Assembly: GCA_003427395.1 (NCBI GenBank)
Contig: BFEA01000224.1
Span: 367,505-392,463, forward strand
Reading direction: 5' to 3'
DNA length: 24,959 nucleotides
Origin: Chara braunii
Taxonomy: Eukaryota > Streptophyta > Charophyceae > Charales > Characeae
Positions within the stretch are counted from its first letter, which is position 1, and each line of letters starts with the position of its first letter. A program made the translations under genes and the position numbers. Below, piece by piece: positions 7,805 to 17,131 of the stretch. The notes below the pieces were generated by a model. That model did no database searches. It saw only the letters and a list, made by a program, of their open reading frames with translations, and was not told where the DNA came from.

Positions 7805-10800
7805 ATGGGTGTTTCTTACGCATCGTCTGATGACGAGAGTGAGTGGTTGGTGGCCACTGATTACTTGTCTAGACAACAGTCCTCTTCCAGTGGACCTTTG
7901 CTTTACGCTACCTCCAGTAGTACGAAGTTGGTTGCCACCGACTATTCTTCGGAGGAACTTTTCATAGCACGGGCGAGTCCAATGCAAGTGCAAAGTGATG
8001 ACGTGATTCCAATTGAGAGTCAGTCTGGGTCGGAAGCATCTGGCAGGGATGATGCAGAGAGAAGGGCGATACTGCAGATTTTGTCCGCACCTCTGCCAAG
8101 CGAAAGACGAAGGTATAGCATGGCTAATAGGAACGCTAGGAGGAAAGAACAGTACAAAAGAGCGAGAAACATGCTCTCCGAAAAAATGCTGCTCATGGTG
8201 CGTGGCATGGCATGTTGCAAGGCTCGATGTTATTACGATGTGTCGCCTGAGGAAGTGCGAAAGGTTAGACAGGGACTGTACAGTAAGAGCCCGGGAGAGC
8301 GAGCTGAGTGGTGGATAAAAATTATTAAGGATTTCACAGTAAATGAGGGTGGACAGAAACGTGTCCGCCCTGTGGAGGTGGAACGTTCGATGTGCGATAG
8401 GGCGTACTGCAATGTACTCGGTGTCTCACGTAATACATTTTACAGCTACAAAAAGCGTTTTGACAATGGCTACGTGCGTTCCGAGCATGGCCTGACGGAA
8501 AGATATCAGCCAACCGATAAAACAGTCTCCATGCTTGCCAGTATAAGAACGTTCATCGAGTGTCATGCGGATAGCATGCCGAATGAGGTGGCTAACCGAG
8601 GTGGGGTTTCCAGATCGAAGCTTCGACTCCCGGTTACTTTCACGAAGAGATCAATTTATGAGTCCATCAAATCAGACTTTCTAGCCGCGGGCCTCGATGT
8701 CGTGTCTGAGTCCAACTTTTATAAACTGTGGCTGCGACACTTTTTCCACGTTTCCCTTGCGCAATCTAACACGTTCACGAAGTGCGTCGTCTGTCATGAA
8801 CTGAAGGAACGTATACAATATGCTGCTCTTCCTCGAGATCGAGAGCAAGCTCGAGAGGATATGAAAGCACACCAAAGGANGCAAGTTGAACACAGATTGG
8901 ACTACAGTCGAGTGAAAACTGATTCCATGGTTCGTCCGAACGAGCGTTTGTGTCTCATCATTGACGGCATGGATCAGAAGAAAACAACTATCCCCCATAT
9001 TGGTCAANCGAACTACTCGAAAGCGCTTAGGCACGAGATGATGATGAAGACTAATCTGACAGGCGTCATTGCACACGGTAGAGACCCTAGTATATATGTA
9101 TACACGTGGTTTCCGTATTTCAAACACGCTTCGAACACGGTCGCTACTTGTGTTATGAGAACCCTTGTCGAAATTCAAGGGAGCGGGACGCCACTGCCAC
9201 GGTTTTTGCGCATTCAAGCAGATAATTCAACAGAAAAATTTTCCAAAATTGAATAATCATTCTATAATAAAATTATATTTTAAATTTTAAATTTTCATTC
9301 CATCTTAAAAAATGTAATTCCAATTTTATAATTTCTCGTCTTACTTGAAAACTTTCATTCCAAGAATGGGATATCCCTTCTTATTTGAACTGCATGCTAG
9401 AGATGGAATGAAATCTGGATGAGTTCATGAAATATTTTAATTGGACTATCATTCTAAGTAAGGATTTTCAATCATAAATAGGTTAATCCAATCTAAATTA
9501 GAAGATATTTGTTGTAATAGAATGAAAGTTTAATTAAAAATTTTCATAAACTCGTCGAGACTTTCATTCCATCTTGAACAAATAGATGTAGTTGGAAGGG
9601 AAAACTCATATTTGGACTGAAACTTGTCAAATAAAACTGAAAATTTTAGAATTTGACGAACATTGAAATTATAATTTATCAATATTAAGATATTTTTTTT
9701 AATGGAATGTTTTAGAAGTTTCACGCTGGTGGGACACACCCATACAGACATTGATACTACTTTCAACGTTTTCTCGAAGAAATTAAAAGACGTAGACGCT
9801 TATACTATGGACGAGTTCTTCGAGCTCATAGAGCAATCCCACAAAAAAACCACCCAAATGTATTTTCCTTGATACGATGGAAGATTGGATTAGTATAGTG
9901 GACCCGTACGTTGTGTCAGACATTACCGGTATTTCAAAACCACACTTGCTTAAATTTTTAATGGTTGGAGATAATCGGGGCATGCTGTACAAGGAGTTTT
10001 GCGATGATGACAACTGGTTGTCCGAGGAAGGTCCGTTTTTTTTGTTCAATCAAAACCCCGATGAAAGCTATGCAGGTCCTTCATGGTCGTTTGACCCACC
10101 TCATGTGCGACCCCTTCCTTGAAATGACTATTTAAATGGCAAAAATGGTGTTGTTCGATTCCGCGAGTTGCTGGGGAGTAGGCGATCGACGTGGTGCACT
10201 TACAATGACCATGAGGTGAGTAGGAGAGAAAAAGCTTTGTGTTACTGGGAGGAGGTTATCAAACATGGCGATGAGATCATCGCCAACGATTTGTCCTCAC
10301 AACCTCACGAAAGTTTTTGGCCACGACCACGGCTGCTCGAAATCGATCATCAACCTTCTCCTCACCGTGTCAACATCGACGACAACAGGGAACCCCTGTT
10401 TGTTGGACGAAGAAATAATCGCCCGAAAACTAGTTTTGACCCCCTCGTGCATGTCGATGTAGGCACTTTTCTTATCCTTCGCCCCTCCGACGATGATCTG
10501 TCTAGCGTTGTACCAATCTGGGTGGGCAAAGCTCTTTCTCAAGTGGTTGTTGATTGTAATTCGCAAAATTATAATCAAGTGCTAGTGGAATATTGGGTGT
10601 CAACTGGGAGAGCAAAGTCGCTCGAATAACTTTATGACAACGCATGGGAAAAACGATGAAAAATGATTGACTAGACACAATGGCAGGATGCTGACTCGAT
10701 CGTTTTTGGTTGGGAGAGACCGGTCCGTGGTACAAGACCATTCACAACTGGACTTGTCATTCCTTCCCGTGTTCGACTGAATGCTGAAGCTGCACTTTTC

Positions 10801-10869
10801 GATATGAGTCCATCTGGTGAAGGTCCATCTGGTGAAGGGAGTGTAGATGGAGGGGACAAGAGCGATTAG
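7805..10869 (+). pseudogene. Broken gene for a large DUF7869-type, probably transposase-related protein
   Basis: The first ATG after an in-frame TAG is at 7805. Seen in order are an acidic, Ser-rich N-terminus with a repeated Val-Ala-Thr-Asp-Tyr; a helix-turn-helix-like stretch (about residues 197-219, CNVLGVSRNTFYSYKKRF); a Cys-x2-Cys-His knuckle (327-331); LIIDGMDQKKT (Asp 387); HG...YVYTWFPYFKH; and QADNST (Asp 473). After an AT-rich block the family's GHTHxDID motif appears (9732 on, reading VGHTHTDIDTTF), then DWISIVDPYV, WVGKALSQVVV and DADSIVFGWERP. This motif order is that of DUF7869 proteins; an RNase H-fold transposase role is my inference. Breaks: a replacement or insertion at about 9236-9715 that costs the ENKN region, a frame change near 9845-9875, and stops at 10120 (TGA), 10627 (TAA), 10657 (TGA) and 10672 (TAG). 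Two N bases lie in the frame. The gene cannot make an intact product. Confidence 0.82.
9236..9715. other. AT-rich block interrupting the DUF7869-type gene
   Basis: Composition switches abruptly from balanced to strongly AT-rich just after the QADNST codons, and back just before the VGHTHTDID codons. TTTCATTCCA-type words recur in both orientations: direct near 9291, 9353 and 9563, inverted near 9399 and 9518. The 3' edge reads TTTTTTTTAATGGAATGTTTTAG, so an intron acceptor is conceivable, but no convincing GT donor lies at the 5' edge. About 20-25 family residues are missing here. It is either an insertion with deletion (for example a MITE-like element) or a rearranged intron. I find no clean target duplication. 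Confidence 0.6.
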
Positions 10870-11124
10870 TCAACGTCTGCCCGATAGAGTGGGGGAGTGA
10901 GATTTTTGTAAAATAACTGTTTGAACGGACGAGAATTCAGAATGGAGCATATTATTTTTCCGATGATTTTGCGTAGCGAGTTTTTTCCACAGTCTACGGT
11001 TTAATTTTTTAAGATGGTTGATGATGGTTCAACAATTTTCGAAGTTAAGTTCATCATGAAGGCGATTTTTGTACTATTTCGATATTTTATTTTTATTTAT
11101 GTTTGCATTTCATGTTTTGTGTAG
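10870..11124. other. AT-rich spacer, intron-like end
   Basis: This is a T-rich spacer between the stop of the DUF7869-type reading frame (TAG at 10867) and the next coding-like segment. It ends in a long TTTTATTTTTATTTATG...TTTTGTGTAG tract immediately before coding-like sequence, which would suit an intron acceptor. No gene is visible inside it. Confidence 0.4.
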
Positions 11125-12039
11125 GGAGTGCGACAGGAGTCATGGCCCATTGGCATGATTGTGCACGTCCCATTCACCCTTGTGCATGCGGATTCTGTGG
11201 TTCGTGAGGCAATACCGAAATTGTCGAGTCGGTGACAACAAAGTTCGAAAACGACCCATGGATGACCGTCGTCCCCTTCTTTGACAAGCCTATCGATGAG
11301 TGGTCCGAGGCAGAATGGGATAGAGTCATCTTGGCAAGGAAATGCCCATGGCATAAGGAGTACAAATTTGCTTCCGTGATGGAGTGAGGAAGTCTGATTA
11401 AAGTACTATGTCATTGGTGTCAGGCAACTTCCGTCTCTGCGCGCCACGCTCAGGCAGGAAGAGAATAACTAGTTTTACCTTCGCCTGGACAACGTCACGA
11501 GGTCACCTCGGGTGTGGCCTGCAGACTTGAAACAAGAGTTGTTGGACTGTGCATCCTACAATCCGTTTTTGGAAGTATATCCATTGCGCGGTGCCGTAAT
11601 ACAGCCAAAAGATGTGTCATATTGTTGCATACCGTTGTCTGTGGTCGGTTCCGACTTCTGCAGAGTGTTGTGTGTGGAATGTTCAAACCGAAAGCGGACT
11701 TTGGTAGACGTTGTGGTGCTAGTTTCTTGCAACAACCTTAGAATCTTTGTTCGCAACATGGGGAATTTGGGTCTTGTGTACGAGAACGGACAATCCGATT
11801 TGGAGGTTGCCAGTCGAATTGATGAGGTTCATAAGTGGCATGAGGTAGAGCAAGTGACATGTTGTGTGCGTGACGCCATCGGTAAGTCGTTGGCAGGTGC
11901 CTGTAGCTTTGTAAGGATGAAGTATATTTCGGTGTTCTCGAGGGTGGCGACGAAGGGACAGCCACAAACCCTTGTTTTCGGATCGTCTGTGAATGCCTTA
12001 TACGGGTTTGGTTCTAAAAGGACGCGGGGACATCAATAG
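11125..12039 (+). pseudogene. Decayed reading frame of unknown family, possible companion gene
   Basis: Coding-like segments follow each other on the + strand. GVRQESWPIGMIVHVPFTLV runs from 11125 in frame 1. After a shift near 11220, a segment reading from IVESVTTKFENDPWM to HKEYKFASVME continues in frame 3 to a TGA near 11386. Frame 1 resumes at 11401 (YYVIGVRQLPSLRATLRQEE), crosses a TAG near 11470, and is then open to 12039 (WPADLKQELLDCASYNPF... ending GFGSKRTRGHQ). The last open part is about 176 codons. I recognise no family, signal peptide or membrane segment. Its position just behind the transposase-like pseudogene, on the same strand and with similar decay, suggests it belonged to the same element, or was the 3' exons of one gene. 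A decayed host gene is the alternative. Confidence 0.5.
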
Positions 12040-12090
12040 GAACTTCAAATTTTATAAATGATAGCGTTTTAGAAAGTTTATATTGTTGCG

Positions 12091-12172
12091 GCTCGTAGCG
12101 TTTAATTGAGACGTAGTTCAATGTACAGTTGGCTTGTAGCGTTTAATGTAGACGTACTTCAATCTTGCAATT
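12091..12172. repeat. ~41-bp tandem duplication
   Basis: Two adjacent copies share GGCT.GTAGCGTTTAAT followed by 'GACGTA.TTCAAT'. They lie in AT-rich DNA about 50 bp after the end of the unknown decayed reading frame. Confidence 0.75.
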
Positions 12173-12261
12173 GCGATTTCTTGCACGTGTCGGTACAATT
12201 TTGAACTTTAATTACCCATACAATTTTTGACTTTTAATTTTTGATGGGTACGACATTTCTT

Positions 12262-12790
12262 GAAGTGAGACAGAATCCATGGTACTCACGTGAATTTCAG
12301 TTTCATATAACAATGTCATATCGATTTATGATTTTTTGTCAAAGTGCGCCGGAATCCATACATAAACCATCTAGTTTCGCCTTCACACAATGTCATGTGT
12401 AGTACGTTTGATTCAAATGCATTATCGAAGTGTCACAGTTTAAACCGTAATCTCGTTTGTCGAGTGATTCGTTTGACAATGTCGTGTGATTCGTTAAACT
12501 TTGTCGTGATTAGTATACATTTAATAGAGTTAAAGCAAAAATTATCGAAGTGCGACGGCATCCATACTAGACTATTAGTACTTAAACCATTCGTGTGCTT
12601 GCCGTAAATGCCCGACTTCGATTGAGTTTCAATAATTCAAGGGAAGTCACAATGTCATCTTAAAGAAGTCCGACTCAATGCTGACACAAAATTGAGCAAG
12701 GTGTAAAGAAATTGAGAGTTCAACAATTCATGTTGTAACCGTAACGGCTTTTAAGTTACAAAATTGATGGAAGTGCAATGGAATCCACAC
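12262..12790. repeat. Degenerate interspersed repeats with a GAAGTG...AATCCATAC core
   Basis: A core resembling GAAGTGCGACGGAATCCATAC occurs at about 12262, 12341, 12427 (poor), 12547 and 12770. Several are followed 30-60 bases on by ACAATGTCAT (12310, 12386, 12477, 12648). The first three copies are 79-86 bp apart; later spacing is irregular. The sequence is AT-rich and non-coding. Clusters of short repeats just outside transposon genes can be transposase-binding subterminal repeats, but that is only an inference here. Confidence 0.55.
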
Positions 12791-13789
12791 TTAATCCATC
12801 ATGATCAGTAAGTGATTGCCTTGAATCTCCAGTTTAGATTCAATATATGGTCTCTTAATTGCATTCTTCGGGTTTCTATGTTCCATTCAGGTCCAAAATA
12901 TAGCGATTTTAACATGAAATTAATAGCGTGCGAGTACCAATTTAAAATATAATGTCATATTTTAACGAATAACATGTTATGTATGGGTCGACATGATATC
13001 CCAAAGGAGGCAGATAAGGGCAAGGGGTTGGCAAAGACATACTTTGGGTGGGAACAAGATGCCTTGTGGGAGTAAGGGGTGGAAATGGTTTTATCTCAAG
13101 TTGGGGCCGATGATGAGTGCTCGTGATCAGGGGCGGTCCTTTTCGGTGGAGGCAGCGGTGGGGCAGAGGAAGGAGGGGAAAGGGGGGATTTTTTATATCC
13201 TTTGCTTGATTTTGGTTGGGACCTGTTCTGATTCTTCTTGGAATATTCAAAACAATAACCCTTGTTATTTTCTGGTAGTGTGAAGAATCTTTCAGGACTC
13301 TGAGGGACTGTTGGTGGTTTATACGAAGCTGCACTGAAATTAGACTGTTATATTTAGGATCCGTGGCTATTTCATGCCAGAATTATGCTGGCCGGAACCA
13401 GGCCGGAGCCAGGGTGATGCCCTGTAACTTGACGAAGGTGAGGGCATGAGGCCTTGTAGAGAGATCTAGGGATGCTATGCGGGGGCATCCTAAGGGACAG
13501 TTGAGGGTTGCTGACAAAGGACGATACTGGACGGAGCTGGAGTGAGTCGCGTTGCTTTGTAACCTAGCGGATAGGGGGCGTGAGGCCTGGATGAGTTTGT
13601 TAGAGAATAAGTCAGTTTTGGTAAGCTTTGTTATAATCTGCTGGAATTCCCTTAGATACTTGGGTGTTCGAAGAATTGCGGGTGGCTTTTAAGGTGTTTA
13701 GCGATAATAAAAAACGATTCGTAGTTTTTCTCATCATCTATATTCGTAGTTTTTTTATCATCTATCTCGATTTTGAGCAGTTTGTTTAT
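12791..13789. other. No supportable gene; possible decayed retroelement body
   Basis: There are AT-rich and then G-rich stretches with stops in every frame at short intervals. A short tandem-like 'GTAGTTTTTxTCATCATCTAT' duplication lies near 13720-13765. Because a poly(A)-tailed retroelement end follows directly at 13790-13977, part of this may be that element's degraded body. I see no reverse transcriptase motif to prove it. Confidence 0.4.
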
Positions 13790-13940
13790 AATCTTGGAGG
13801 ATACTCTCAAGCCGAAACCGGGTAATGACCCTGGTACTTCAATTTGTTCATTAATTTTTTCTACATGTCTTTATATGGGGCGCTGGGCCCGATTCCCAGC
13901 ACGTGCTGCTCCCAACGAATAAATTGGAGCATTTCTTCTA

Positions 13941-13977
<37 letters not shown>
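13790..13977 (+). mobile_element. Non-LTR retroelement 3' end with 32-base poly(A) tail
   Basis: An AATAAA at 13918-13923 is followed by an uninterrupted run of 32 A at 13946-13977. Upstream, GGGGCGCTGGGCCCGATT at about 13878-13894 followed by CCCAGC is a variant of the hairpin found three times in the 3' UTR of the LINE at the right end of the window. Its stem GCTGGG/CCCAGC encloses a 7-base loop. This marks a 3' end of a related LINE family. The 5' part is truncated or decayed beyond recognition. Confidence 0.72.
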
Positions 13978-13979
<2 letters not shown>

Positions 13980-14348
13980 CATCCTCCTCCTTCCATTCTC
14001 CGTACCCCAACCAGCCAACCGCCACCAACGCTAAGTGGCACTCAACAGATTAACCCTGCCCCGACTATTCTTACTCGCTTGTGCTACACTCACTCGCGCC
14101 GCCTATGGTAACTTCCTTCTTCCTCTTGTGAATTTATCCCCTTTCTGGCTATGGAAACAAGGCAGTAAGTACCAAGACAGCCGGGCAGACCTGGTGAGTT
14201 CCTTCATACCGTGCACCTCTAGGGTGTGAAAGTTAGGCTCTTACCTCTCCGATCAAGCCTTCGAAAGTTGAGCCTCGCACTCGCACAAAAAGAAAGAGAT
14301 CCTAGCGAAGGACTAACCTCGCGCAGGACTGCCTTGCCGCAGGTACCG
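13978..14348. other. No gene recognised
   Basis: This is the sequence between the poly(A) tail and the foldback element. Frames are short and match nothing I know. An AAGCCTTCGAAAGTTGAGCC stretch near 14258 and C-rich patches give no clear structure. Confidence 0.45.
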
Positions 14349-14460
14349 GGGCCAAGTCCCACTTACCCGAATTCTTGATTTCTGACCGTTGATTCTAAAG
14401 ATCAACGACCAGAAATGAAGAATTCAGCCAAGTGGGACTTGGCCTTGGGGGCCAAGTCCC
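14349..14460. repeat. Foldback element, copy 1 (GGCCAAGTCCCACTT family)
   Basis: GGCCAAGTCCCACTT at the left pairs with AAGTGGGACTTGGCC ending at 14444. Inner blocks GAATTCTT/AAGAATTC, ATTTCTG/CAGAAAT and CGTTGAT/ATCAACG also pair, leaving a loop of about 7 bases, so nearly the whole 96-bp segment folds into one hairpin. A direct third GGCCAAGTCCC follows at 14450-14460. A related, more diverged copy is at 20631-20730. An 18-base A run at 14504-14521 follows, so the hairpin may be part of a retroposed transcript or may simply lie beside one. Confidence 0.85.
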
Positions 14461-14599
14461 CTGATGAGTTCCTCTGGGCGGGTGGATGAAACCGATCGGG
14501 TCCAAAAAAAAAAAAAAAAAAGGTCGGGTCAAGATGCTGAAGAATCTGCTACGGCGGGTTCGTACTTTGCCAGCTGTGGATATTGTTATTATCATTATT

Positions 14600-14800
14600 A
14601 CATTTTTTTTGTTTTTCTGGAAAGCTTGAAATATTTATTACAACAAGGTAGTGGGACGAGGTCGGGGACCTCACAATTCGACCCGGAGTTATCCTGGCAA
14701 CCTCAGCCAGTTTAGCTTACAAGCCATGCTCGAAGACGAAACCCTCTGTTTTAATTAACGAACTAGACTTGCTGGAAACCGGGTCCAGTGTCCCATTTAA
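14600..14800 (-). mobile_element. LINE 3' end on the minus strand
   Basis: Read on the minus strand, GGGACACTGGACCCGGTTTC (hairpin motif, 14772-14794) matches the right-hand LINE's 3'-UTR motif with one change. Then come a 'TCCGGGTCGAATTGTGAGG' block, AATAAAT, and an A-rich end (AAAAACAAAAAAAA) at about 14600. The right-hand LINE shows the same order: CCCGGGTTGTATTGTGGAGG, ATAATGAAAT, A tail. This is therefore a truncated copy of the same or a sister family. Confidence 0.7.
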
Positions 14801-15013
14801 ACTCGTAAACTTTCCAAAATTGATCTTTGAAGCACAAAGTAAAAAGGGGGGACTCGGAGCTCGGTTCGAACGCCGATAATAACCAAAACTTGAAGCACTA
14901 GATGATGACTTAGTGTCTTCTCTATAATTGCAAACATCACTCCCGTTAGCCCTGAATGGGCTCTAGTCTGTGGAGTTCGGGCTCTGTTTTCGTAACTGGC
15001 ATGTCGCGTTCGG

Positions 15014-15015
<2 letters not shown>

Positions 15016-15044
<29 letters not shown>

Positions 15045-15140
15045 GGAAGAAATAATTATATTTGCAAAATGAAGACAAGGCCAGGGCCCTCACAATTTAA
15101 CCCGGAGTTATCTCGGCAGCATCAGCCGGCTTAGCTTTTA
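15016..15140 (-). mobile_element. Retroelement 3' end on the minus strand with 29-base A tail
   Basis: A T29 run at 15016-15044 is a poly(A) tail on the minus strand. Just upstream on that strand, a block containing 'GAGATAACTCCGGGTTAAATTGTGAGGGCC' (about 15080-15117) aligns with the corresponding block of the element ending at 14600, including 'GCTAAGCCGGCTGA'. The 5' limit is not visible. This is a second insertion of the same tail type within about 400 bp. Confidence 0.7.
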
Positions 15141-15587
15141 GTGAACCGTGACGTTGCAACAGGGTACCACTGAACTCCATGCTATTCCTCCGAGATAACA
15201 ACGTTGCTTACTCTAACCCAATGCACTATCAACTCTTGTACGACACTGCTACACTTCCAATTATCTTATGTGACTGACGTCATTAAGTCACATTCATGTC
15301 ACTTCCTCACATTAAAATTTATCCTTGCTTGTCCTGTCTAATTCTTGCCTAGTCTAATGCTCAGTCTAAGGCGGCTGAAGTTAAAGAGGCACGACCCTGT
15401 CCTAACTTCGGATCAGGTGAGCCCATCTTCAACAAACCACCGGACGCTGTGTCCCCAATACTTCCTATCTCCAAACCTCAAAGGTTTGAAATTTGAGCCT
15501 CTCCAAAATAGACACACCGAGTCTGTAATTAACTAGCTTGTAAGCTCAATGACTAGGAGCTGGGAAGGAAGAGTAAGCATTAGGGTT
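15141..15587. other. No gene; possibly body of the adjacent retroelement
   Basis: Frames here are short and without recognisable domains. The stretch may be the upstream part of the minus-strand element whose tail is at 15016, but I see no reverse transcriptase or endonuclease motif. Confidence 0.35.
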
Positions 15588-15808
15588 ACGCTCTCATCAT
15601 TCTTGTCCAAAGCACTTTAAAGAACCTTTGTTGCCTAGATGGGTTTCCGACCACGCACCCAATGGATACAACTCAAGTTTGCTCTTTACCCGGTCTCTCT
15701 TACCATAAGGCCAGTAGAGTTCCCACTGCCTCTTGTCGTACTGTCACTGCTCCTTGAGGCACTGCTACTGGTGGTCCCGTGAATCTCACCCTAAACCACT
15801 TTCCAACC
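15588..15808 (+). repeat. Dispersed repeat, copy 1
   Basis: The copy shares with 18917-19230 and 19692-19985 the blocks 'CTCTCATC', 'GTCCAAAGCACT', 'CCTTTGTTGCCTAGA.GGGTTTC', CACGCACCCAATGGATACAA, 'GGTCTCTCTTACC', GAGTTCCCACTGCCTCTTGT and 'CCCTAAACCACT'. It ends exactly where a 21-base T run starts, at TTCCAACC, so a retroelement appears to have inserted into it. No open reading frame is conserved between copies. Confidence 0.85.
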
Positions 15809-15890
15809 TTTTTTTTTTTTTTTTTTTTTCTTAATACAGAAAAAACTTTGAGATATCGGGACTTTTACCCGGGTTTGTCTGAGAATAGGA
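15809..15890 (-). mobile_element. Retroelement 3' tail on the minus strand (A21)
   Basis: T21 at 15809-15829 reads as an A tail on the minus strand. Upstream on that strand, a CCCGGGTAAAAGTCCCGATA block resembles in position and composition the CCGGGT...GAGGTCCC block of the other tails. Its left edge coincides with the interruption of the dispersed repeat. The body upstream (right) is not recognisable, so the right limit given is only that of the tail block. Confidence 0.5.
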
Positions 15891-16019
15891 TCCTGAGCAA
15901 CTACTAGCCAAAAATACAGAAAGGCTCTATGAGAAGTTCCTTTTTTAAGCTGCATGAAGGAACCTTTTTTTTTTAAAAGCGGAGATCCTAGAAATGCTTC
16001 AAAACCCTAGGAATCCCTT

Positions 16020-16770
16020 ACAAACCTTCCTAAGCTCTCCATCACTGTCTTACTCCCTGCAGAGCTCTTCCTGGTCTCACGCCTCACATCTTGCTGGGTT
16101 ACAGGGCAACACAACTTACCCCAGCTCCGACCAATGTCGTCCCAGCAGCAACACTTGGTTGTCCCGTGGAATGCCCACCCCAAAGCGTCCCCAAAGCTCT
16201 CTACCAGGTCTCACGCTCCTGCAACAGCAGGTTACAGGGCAACACCCTCGCACCGGCCAACGTCGTTCTGGCATCGAACAACCGCAGGTCACTGAGTAAA
16301 ACAGCATCAAAGCCACCTAGGAACAGTTGCTAGGAGTCCCCAGAATCCTAAAACATCCTTAAGACCTCTTTTTTAATCTGGAAAGGTTTGGAAAAACGAT
16401 ATAGGCGAGGGGTCAAAACTAAAATAACCGACTATCCTAAGATCCCCCCTCAGCAGACGGAAAGTCTGTCCTGGCTTTCAGTCCTCGTACCAGAACTCAC
16501 TTGATCTCATACCCCCTTCATGCTCGGGTAACAGTGCACCACAACCTTCCTCAGTACTATCCAACCTGGTTCTGACGGACCGGAAGTGCCTTCCTCCCTC
16601 GACACTTCTCATAGTGGCAAGCCCTTGAACAGGTTACAGGGTAATACCCCGACGTACCGCTGCGTCGAACGATTTGGTTATGCCTTCGACCCTCGGCATA
16701 ACTCCACAAGCCTAAGGCTCCCCTCGAGCCGAAGCTCCGACACCGGCCTGTGTCGTCCCAACTTTGTTCT
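16020..16770 (+). repeat. Degenerate ~130-bp repeats with a GGTTACAGGG core
   Basis: Three blocks share GGTTACAGGG(C/T)AA(C/T)AC at about 16097, 16230 and 16632. Each is preceded by a CTCACGC or CAAGCC-like stretch and followed by a GACC..TGTCGTCCCA or GGCCAACGTCGTTCTGGCA stretch. The first two are 133 bp apart. The third follows a 400-bp gap that includes AT-rich non-repeat DNA (16340-16540). The short frames crossing them are not conserved. Confidence 0.6.
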
Positions 16771-17131
16771 TGTGACCTACTTGCCTAACAGTCGTTCCTC
16801 TATTGAGAGCCGCTTGACTAGATTCCATCCTACGGTTCTAACCCCCCCCACCCTCCCTTAGAGAATTTTGACTCAGACAACGGCAGAGAAAACACAAAAC
16901 GAGAGTAAAGGAGGGAAAATAGCCCCTCGACCTGTGGCAACTCCGGTGTCTATTCAAGGTTCAACTATTCATGAAGAACACACAAAAAGGATCAGAGATT
17001 ACTCCTCCTTCAAAAACGTCCCTCTGTCCTTACACTGCCTCCGCCGGAAGGTGCCCCCTCACCACACCGGCCCCAGTTCAGAACAGCCCCCTAAACAAAC
17101 CATTCCCACTCCCTCGGCAACATACAATTCC
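16771..17131. other. Pro/Thr/Ser-rich short frames, no gene supported
   Basis: A frame from about 16868 reads Thr-Gln-Thr-Thr-Ala-Glu-Lys-Thr-Gln-Asn-Glu then a Pro/Ser-rich tail to 17137. It looks like the linker of a retroelement ORF1 but has no diagnostic motif. The start shown by open-frame calling is not supported by any homology. I leave it unassigned. Confidence 0.3.

Noticed and set aside
10168-10629. A separate gene of 153 codons
   Set aside because: It lies in the same frame as the segments before and after it and continues the DUF7869-type motif order, so it is part of that broken gene.
10120-10674. Stop-codon reassignment or readthrough, because TGA, TAA and TAG all lie in one otherwise open frame
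   Set aside because: All three stops are affected, a frame change and a disrupting AT-rich block are also present, and the LINE also ends on a normal stop. Decay is the simpler reading.
13844-14053. A frame with a poly-Lys run
   Set aside because: The Lys run is the poly(A) tail of a retroelement read as codons.
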